Shown here in pieces: positions 59,583 through 64,000 of a stretch of DNA of 64,000 nucleotides (positions within the stretch are counted from its first letter, which is position 1; each line of letters starts with the position of its first letter). The DNA lies in NCBI GenBank assembly GCA_027627225.1, contig CM051034.1, positions 1,985,001 to 2,049,000 of the forward strand, given 5' to 3'. The position numbers and the translations under genes are program-made. The DNA is from Congeria kusceri. Its lineage: Eukaryota; Mollusca; Bivalvia; Myida; Dreissenidae. The notes beneath the pieces were generated by a model. The model ran no database searches. It was given only the letters and a program-made list of their open reading frames with translations, and was not told the DNA's origin.

Positions 59583-60650
59583 ATGTCAGACTCCGGCTCC
59601 TCAACTGATAGTCCGAAGCGCGGCTGGAGACAGCACATGGAGAAGGCGGCCAGGGTAATCCAGGAGATTGAGCAGGCTAATGCAGAGGGTCGTCTTCTAT
59701 ATGGCACGGCCAAAGAGCTGGTGCACGCCCTGGGGCAAATTCACTCGTCCCGGATATCCCAGGAGAAGATTCAGGAGCTAGTGAAGGGCCAGTATGACAT
59801 CGCTGTGACAAGGAAGAACAGACGTTTTATCTCTGATCTTCAGTACCACGCCGATGTTATTTGCCATAAGGAGTTTGTGGTGCGGGTCTTCGGGAAGTCT
59901 GGCCCAACAAGGAAAGGACTGGGGACTTCTTTAAATGCCAGACCTCGTCCGTCAACCGTTCCTAAGACCCGTACACCTCACAAGTTCTCTGGACTGCAGT
60001 CCGGATTTCCGGCTCTACCACAGTTAGTTCCTACAGTCCCGGCATCCAGTCCGCTGGCGACCGACGTAACTGTGAAAACAGAAGTCGAGGAAATGCCCAT
60101 GGAGACCGTAACGGGTACAGCACAGGAGGGAGGGCATGACCAGTCAGCTTCCCCTAACTTCGCAGCGTTGGATCAAGTGGGACTGTTCGAATTGACTGTC
60201 CTTGATCAGGTGGGACAGTGCGAGGATGTCCCGCAAATCAAGGAGGAAGTAATCTCTGTTTCGGACGAGTCTGAAAGAGAAGAGGCCCCGGTCTCGACTG
60301 GAGTTCCAACTTCTCGATTGGTGTTTCCGGCTGCGGCTAGGAGTACCGTTCATTCCGAAAGCCCTAGTGCCCGACCTGAGTTTCCGGCTGCTGCTGGGAG
60401 CTCCGTTCAACCGGAATTCGTGGCAACCCAGATTTTTGTTAACAGGTCTCATCAAGTGAGCATGTTAGAGAGGGATAGGGAGAACAGGGAAAGACGTCAA
60501 GTATCGGTGGTTACCAACACACATCTGCGGGATAGGTCGCCGGTCCATTTCCCTCGAGAGACCATCGGTTTGGGGACGATTGGGGAGCCGCGTCGAGAGT
60601 GGCACCACCAAAAAGAGAGCCTCAAAGTGCCCCCTGGATTGCGGCTATGA
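59583..60650 (+). CDS. ORF3: novel helical/disordered protein in env position
   Basis: 355 residues from ATG 59583, chosen because it follows an acceptor-like AG; an upstream in-frame ATG at 59532, inside the end of pol, would add 17 residues. I recognise no family. Residues about 13-95 look helical and basic. From about 115 it is Pro/Ser/Glu-rich and probably disordered, with internal duplications (LDQVG twice near 197-212; FPAAA.S.V twice near 255-285). A VKTE site (164-167) and an IKEE site (219-222) fit the SUMO-acceptor consensus. The latter runs directly into VISVSDESE (223-231), hydrophobic then acidic, like a SUMO-interaction motif. There is no signal peptide and no membrane segment, so it is not an Env glycoprotein. 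Its 3' part overlaps the ORF4 frame by up to 182 nt. Confidence 0.7.
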   Translation: MSDSGSSTDSPKRGWRQHMEKAARVIQEIEQANAEGRLLYGTAKELVHALGQIHSSRISQEKIQELVKGQYDIAVTRKNRRFISDLQYHADVICHKEFVVRVFGKSGPTRKGLGTSLNARPRPSTVPKTRTPHKFSGLQSGFPALPQLVPTVPASSPLATDVTVKTEVEEMPMETVTGTAQEGGHDQSASPNFAALDQVGLFELTVLDQVGQCEDVPQIKEEVISVSDESEREEAPVSTGVPTSRLVFPAAARSTVHSESPSARPEFPAAAGSSVQPEFVATQIFVNRSHQVSMLERDRENRERRQVSVVTNTHLRDRSPVHFPRETIGLGTIGEPRREWHHQKESLKVPPGLRL

Positions 60651-62112
60651 GTCGCGTCATCTCAGCAGACATGTGATGTCAAAACACCTGCCGATACGGT
60701 TCCACACGGAAAACTTGGCAAACCCCAGTTGGCATCTGTCTCAACTACGAGCCCTCCGTTGGTTGGCGATGCAACTGACCGAGTCGGACAGGCTGGGTGT
60801 TCTTTTAGAGTTCGCCCGGCGAAATGATCTACGGATAAATCACGAAGTGAGTCCTCAAGAAAGTGACCTGCTGTGGATGTCGAGTTTTGCCAGATATGCG
60901 AGAATGCCAGAGGTGAATTTCAATATTCAGCGATTGAATTCACAAGTCCTTTTAGCCCATTGGAGAGTGTTGGCTGGATTATTGAGATATTTGTCTCCGG
61001 ATAAGCAGAGGTATTTCCTGCACATGGACTCGTCACGTACCAGAGCGCAACCGGCGAAAGCTGGTGGCCTTTCCACATCAGCTGAGACTAATGGGGATGA
61101 ACCGGTGAAAACTGGTAATTCCTCCTCCTTGAAACCGTCAGCTGTTGCAAGGGAACCTAAACAGCGTCAAGGTATATCTGCCCATGAGTACCTGAAAAAT
61201 TCAGGTCAAACTAACGTGTCCGGGCTCCTGGCACATAACAAGCCAGCATCAACTCCGGAGTCCATTAGGGTATCAGTATCTCGGGAAGATTGTGTGAGAA
61301 TCCCAGCCTTTGACTCTCACTTCCATCTCGATCGCGCTTTGAAAGCCCTGGGGCGCGTATATAGGCCAGATGTTCGGTCATTGATGGAGGCTGACGTTGG
61401 TCCCCGTCCGCATGTAGAAGTGGACATCTTGGGAGGAATTGTAATTTATTGCGACCCAGAGACGTACCCGGCGTCGTTCGATTTACCAGCTGGGTTTGGG
61501 GCAGCCGTAGGACTGCACCCGAAGAAAGCGTCGATGTTGAACACAGCTCTTTTCGACCAAATGAAAACTTTGCTACGGAAAGACCATGTAGTGGCTTTAG
61601 GGGAGATTGGGTTAGATCACACTGCGCCGCGAGAGTCCTGGCCTGTGCAAGAGCGAGCACTGGTGCGCATGCTCGCACTGTCGTCACCCTGTCAACCCGT
61701 GATCCTGCATGTCCGTGATGGTGAAGACCCTCAGTCCGGAGTTCTATATCTGGAGTGCTTGGAGATGTTGAAGGAGAATGTGGCGCGTACGCAAAAAATT
61801 ATCCTGCATTGTTTCACCGGCGCTCAGGAGACCGTGATAAGCTGGTGTAAAGCCTTTAAGAACTGTTATATCAGTTATTCAGGCCATGCTCGCCACTTCA
61901 CGGAGAGTCAGAAGCAAGCCGTTAGGAAAGTCCCGGCGAATCGACTATTAATTGAGACGGACTCGCCATACTTCCGCCCAGCTGGGGCTCAAATCTGCAC
62001 TCCCGCATTCCTTGGTGAGGTGGCTGAAATGTTAGCTTCCTACCGAGACAGCACCGTGAGGGACGTCTGCCAACTGACATCAACGAACGCGCGGAATTTG
62101 TTCGAAGTGTGA
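60469..62112 (+). CDS. ORF4: zinc-finger-like + TatD-family nuclease
   Basis: The frame is open from 60469 to TGA 62110, in +1 relative to ORF3. Numbering counts from a TTG at 60580 (510 residues); no ATG precedes the finger, and the first in-frame ATG (60676) falls inside it, so synthesis probably needs a frameshift from ORF3 or splicing. Residues 17-36 form a C-x3-C-x9-H-x4-H finger-like motif. About 45-150 is helical, then a disordered linker. Residues about 240-510 are a TatD DNase-like amidohydrolase TIM barrel: DSHFHLD (H247, H249), GEIGLDH (E342), VILHVRD (H377), ILHCFTG (H410) and IETDSPYF (D461), so every expected metal ligand is present. TatD proteins are metal-dependent nucleases, 3'-5' exonucleases where studied. 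Closest in my memory to the TATDN2-type branch, but that is uncertain. The product may process nucleic acid during reverse transcription or integration, or counter host responses; this is inference. Confidence 0.85.
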   Translation, partial: RGIGRTGKDVKYRWLPTHICGIGRRSISLERPSVWGRLGSRVESGTTKKRASKCPLDCGYESRHLSRHVMSKHLPIRFHTENLANPSWHLSQLRALRWLAMQLTESDRLGVLLEFARRNDLRINHEVSPQESDLLWMSSFARYARMPEVNFNIQRLNSQVLLAHWRVLAGLLRYLSPDKQRYFLHMDSSRTRAQPAKAGGLSTSAETNGDEPVKTGNSSSLKPSAVAREPKQRQGISAHEYLKNSGQTNVSGLLAHNKPASTPESIRVSVSREDCVRIPAFDSHFHLDRALKALGRVYRPDVRSLMEADVGPRPHVEVDILGGIVIYCDPETYPASFDLPAGFGAAVGLHPKKASMLNTALFDQMKTLLRKDHVVALGEIGLDHTAPRESWPVQERALVRMLALSSPCQPVILHVRDGEDPQSGVLYLECLEMLKENVARTQKIILHCFTGAQETVISWCKAFKNCYISYSGHARHFTESQKQAVRKVPANRLLIETDSPYFRPAGAQICTPAFLGEVAEMLASYRDSTVRDVCQLTSTNARNLFEV

Positions 62113-62391
62113 AGTCTATATTCTAAATTCAGTATTGTGAGTGACATGAACCAAACATTATTTTTGAACAGGTAAATAATTAGTACTGAAGCTCGACTCT
62201 GACCCCTGGAGAGATAACATCATATTAGGTTTGAAGATGAATACGTAATGAAGAATGCGACATGAATAACTGGGCGGTTTGGAGTAAATTGGACTATGAT
62301 GCTTTGCATTGTGCACGGCTGGATCCACCCGGAAATTCGGCGAAATAACGGAACCTTATGCCTCTTCTCCGTTAAATAGAATGGGGGAGAG
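62113..62391 (+). other. 3' untranslated region of the retroelement
   Basis: 279 bp between the ORF4 stop and the 3' LTR. No ORF. It ends in the polypurine tract. Confidence 0.8.
62378..62391 (+). promoter_or_regulatory. Polypurine tract
   Basis: AGAATGGGGGAGAG, purine except for one T, directly abuts the TG of the 3' LTR, as needed to prime plus-strand DNA synthesis. Confidence 0.85.
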
Positions 62392-62630
62392 TGTGGTAGA
62401 ATTAGGTGTTGTGTAACCTAATAAAAACTGTGCGGTAAATACACCGGACAGAAAAAGACCAGTTTACGTCAGTTCAGCTCCAGCTCGAGAAGAAGTAAGA
62501 CATCTTGTTGCAGACGTTCGTTTGTTCCCTCGAGGAAAACCACGGCCATCCATCGAGTGCGTTCCTCTGGATCCCAGTTGGCAATCCGAAAGGCTTACCG
62601 ACACCTTTGTGTAGAAGGTAAGATACTTCA
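62392..62630 (+). repeat. 3' LTR, 239 bp
   Basis: Same length and, reading base by base, the same sequence as 51916-52154, including the AATAAA now at 62420-62425. Identity implies insertion too recent for a substitution to have accumulated. Confidence 0.95.
62420..62425 (+). terminator. Poly(A) signal AATAAA in 3' LTR
   Basis: Only AATAAA in the LTR, 28 bp from its start. The likely 3'-end processing signal for all element transcripts. Confidence 0.6.
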
Positions 62631-62634
62631 ATAT
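62631..62634. repeat. Target-site duplication, right
   Basis: ATAT immediately after the 3' LTR, matching 51912-51915. Confidence 0.7.
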
Positions 62635-63289
62635 GAACCGACATTAAGTATGAATCTATAGGGTACAAACTGTAGTAAGTTTTCCATTATGAACAGTGGA
62701 AAAAGATAATTGTACATAAATGACAATAATAACACTAAATTGTCTTACATTAAGGACCAACACGGCTTCAAAAGGCTTTTCAATCAACAAATTTGTTGAG
62801 CAACAATGTAGCATACCAGAAAAAGTGGTCGCGGAATAACTTCTTTCTAAAGAGCTTAAATTAACAACAACTCAATAAGGTTACAAATCACTAATACTAA
62901 ACGATTTAGCGGTGACATTCTCTCACAGTATCAGTCAACAATACATACCACTGGCTTTGTGCATGTTGCGTTCACCAATCGAGTAATGGCGACAAGAAAC
63001 ACTGCCAGAGCCTCTTTGTGCATAGTGAATGAGGAACCCTGTACCTGCCATGGTAAAAAACAACTGCTGAAACCAAGATATAGCATAAATACACATTAAA
63101 TTACATACAAGAAGTTGTGTGAAATACATAAATTCTGTATGTTTGATATGGAGAAAAACCCATGTCAGTAATTGAAAACGAGTATTCACCAGATATAAAA
63201 CATGTTTAGTGAATGTCATTTAAGGCAGTTCCAACAATCTTGCTGTTGGGATAGCTCTTTAAAGTGTCTGCCTCTCACGCTGGGTTCAC

Positions 63290-63320
<31 letters not shown>

Positions 63321-64000
63321 ATAATTCAATACATTTTAAATTGACATTAATTCTAACAAACTGTAATGACGGTTATTCGACTGAAAACTGTTTCTTATTT
63401 ACGAAAGGCATCTGATAATGTCTATGTTCGAAACGCTTGGTGCGAACGGAGTATACACTGATTACCGATGTACATGATCATTTACTCCAAAGGCATCAAC
63501 AGCTATTGTATGCAGATATAGAAAGTGACCAAAACGTTATTATTTTACCGATTTCAATGCGTTTATTTTGATCATAAGATGTCCACAAAGACGATTTCTG
63601 CAAAGTTGTATTTTATTAACATATTTCTGGACTGCTGCTTTAATATGTAATACCTTATTACACAAGTATTATATCCTAGTATGTGAATTTAATGATGTTG
63701 GTTAGTTGACAAGATTATGAAAGCAGCATAACCGCAAACATGTTGATATCAGAGTATTTGTATATGTTAAATAAAAGCTTAATGAAGAACATTTAAAATA
63801 CAATCACCTAATTTATCCACTTATAACTTCTTCTTGTTTCAGAATGTTTAATAACTATATACACTTCATTTATTTTTTAGACATACAACAGCTGAGCTAT
63901 GTTTACTATCAGATCAGGACCACGTTTTTGGGGGGCCGTCATTTAATACACATTTCCAATTGATATTACTATGGAGCTCACAAAATAATCAAAACTGTAC
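62635..64000. other. Right flank, AT-rich, no gene recognised
   Basis: No defensible exon; a minus-strand open stretch of 94 codons (62935-63219) has no recognisable domain. The only structure is the simple repeat at 63289-63320. Confidence 0.3.
63289..63320. repeat. Poly-C run followed by (AC)7
   Basis: Eighteen C (63289-63306) then seven AC dinucleotides (63307-63320). Confidence 0.95.

Larger units (their letters stand above)
51916..62630 (+). mobile_element. Complete Ty3/gypsy-type LTR retroelement with extra TatD-nuclease ORF
   Basis: A 10,715-bp element with 239-bp terminal repeats that I find identical by eye, TG...CA ends, and ATAT on both flanks (51912-51915 and 62631-62634; AATAT is also possible if the terminal A is shared). 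Order: LTR, primer-binding site, 1.37-kb leader, gag, pol (protease-RT-RNase H-integrase-PHD), ORF3, ORF4 (zinc finger + TatD), polypurine tract, LTR. The protease-RT-RNase H-integrase order places it in Ty3/gypsy (Metaviridae-like). All ORFs lack internal stops, so it may be active or only recently silenced. Its coding part is visibly more GC-rich than the host DNA. Known mollusc Ty3/gypsy elements such as Steamer are about half this length and lack the two 3' ORFs. Confidence 0.95.

Noticed and set aside
60580..60582. TTG as the true start codon of ORF4
   Set aside because: Non-ATG initiation at TTG is not expected in an animal. The position is used here only for numbering; recoding or splicing is more likely.
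59583..60650. Env glycoprotein in the env position
   Set aside because: ORF3 has no signal peptide, transmembrane helix, furin site or cysteine-rich ectodomain.
53245..61687. Antisense and out-of-frame open stretches of 60-140 codons over the retroelement
   Set aside because: They lie fully within the strongly supported gag, pol, ORF3 and ORF4 frames and show no domain; they are coding shadows.
51916..62630. Identity with the Steamer element of Mya arenaria
   Set aside because: Steamer is about 5 kb with a Gag-Pol and no TatD ORF, as I remember it. This element is twice as long and differs in layout, although both are Ty3/gypsy.

Overview
This is animal nuclear DNA, strongly AT-rich and almost entirely repeat-derived. 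Nothing looks prokaryotic: there is no operon packing, the interspersed families are SINE-, hAT- and Helitron/'pearl'-like, and there are minisatellite arrays. Several families are of the kind I associate with bivalve mollusc genomes (cores carrying TGACCTTGACC, modules that open near GGGCCATGATGGCCC and close with a GCTCACC...GGTGAGC hairpin, and a tRNA-Asp-headed SINE). A heterodont bivalve is my best guess; I cannot name the species. I found no host protein-coding exon that I would defend.

Layout. 1-0.36 kb is a 73-bp satellite. 1.1-8.5 kb is a mosaic of interspersed repeats whose cores are tandem units of about 140-180 bp, interrupted by a 921-bp hAT-like insertion (2639-3559), a GC-rich 33-bp tandem block and other insertions. 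8.5-13.6 kb is mostly featureless, with one hAT-like MITE. 13.6-15.0 kb is a 115-bp satellite with 12 copies. 15.9-17.9 kb holds a terminal-inverted-repeat element, a TGACC-core array and a 44-bp satellite. 20.25-21.66 kb and 31.58-32.94 kb are two 1.4-kb copies of one sequence in inverted orientation. 21.99-22.60 kb and 38.72-39.28 kb are direct copies of another. 23.5-29.1 kb, 36.9-40.1 kb and 46.7-50.6 kb are more tandem-core repeats. The rest is AT-rich DNA without a recognisable feature.

The centrepiece is an apparently intact, very young 10.7-kb Ty3/gypsy-type LTR retroelement at 51916-62630. Its two 239-bp LTRs look identical by eye. It has a short ATAT target duplication, a primer-binding site resembling a tRNA-Ser end, and a polypurine tract. 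In order it encodes: a Gag with an N-terminal helix-hairpin-helix, a Gln-rich linker, a capsid-like domain, a coiled coil and two CCHC knuckles; a Pol (protease, RT, RNase H, DD35E integrase) ending in a PHD finger and reached through a canonical -1 frameshift signal (T TTA AAC, 6-nt spacer, 10-bp stem with a possible pseudoknot); and, in the position where retroviruses carry env, two overlapping extra ORFs. The first is a novel helical/disordered protein with SUMO-type motifs. The second joins a zinc-finger-like motif to a complete TatD-family metal-dependent nuclease domain with all expected metal ligands. A splice donor at the end of the 5' LTR and an acceptor-like site 1 nt before the ORF3 ATG suggest a subgenomic mRNA. 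This TatD-bearing, frameshifting, PHD-tailed retroelement is the most interesting object in the window.
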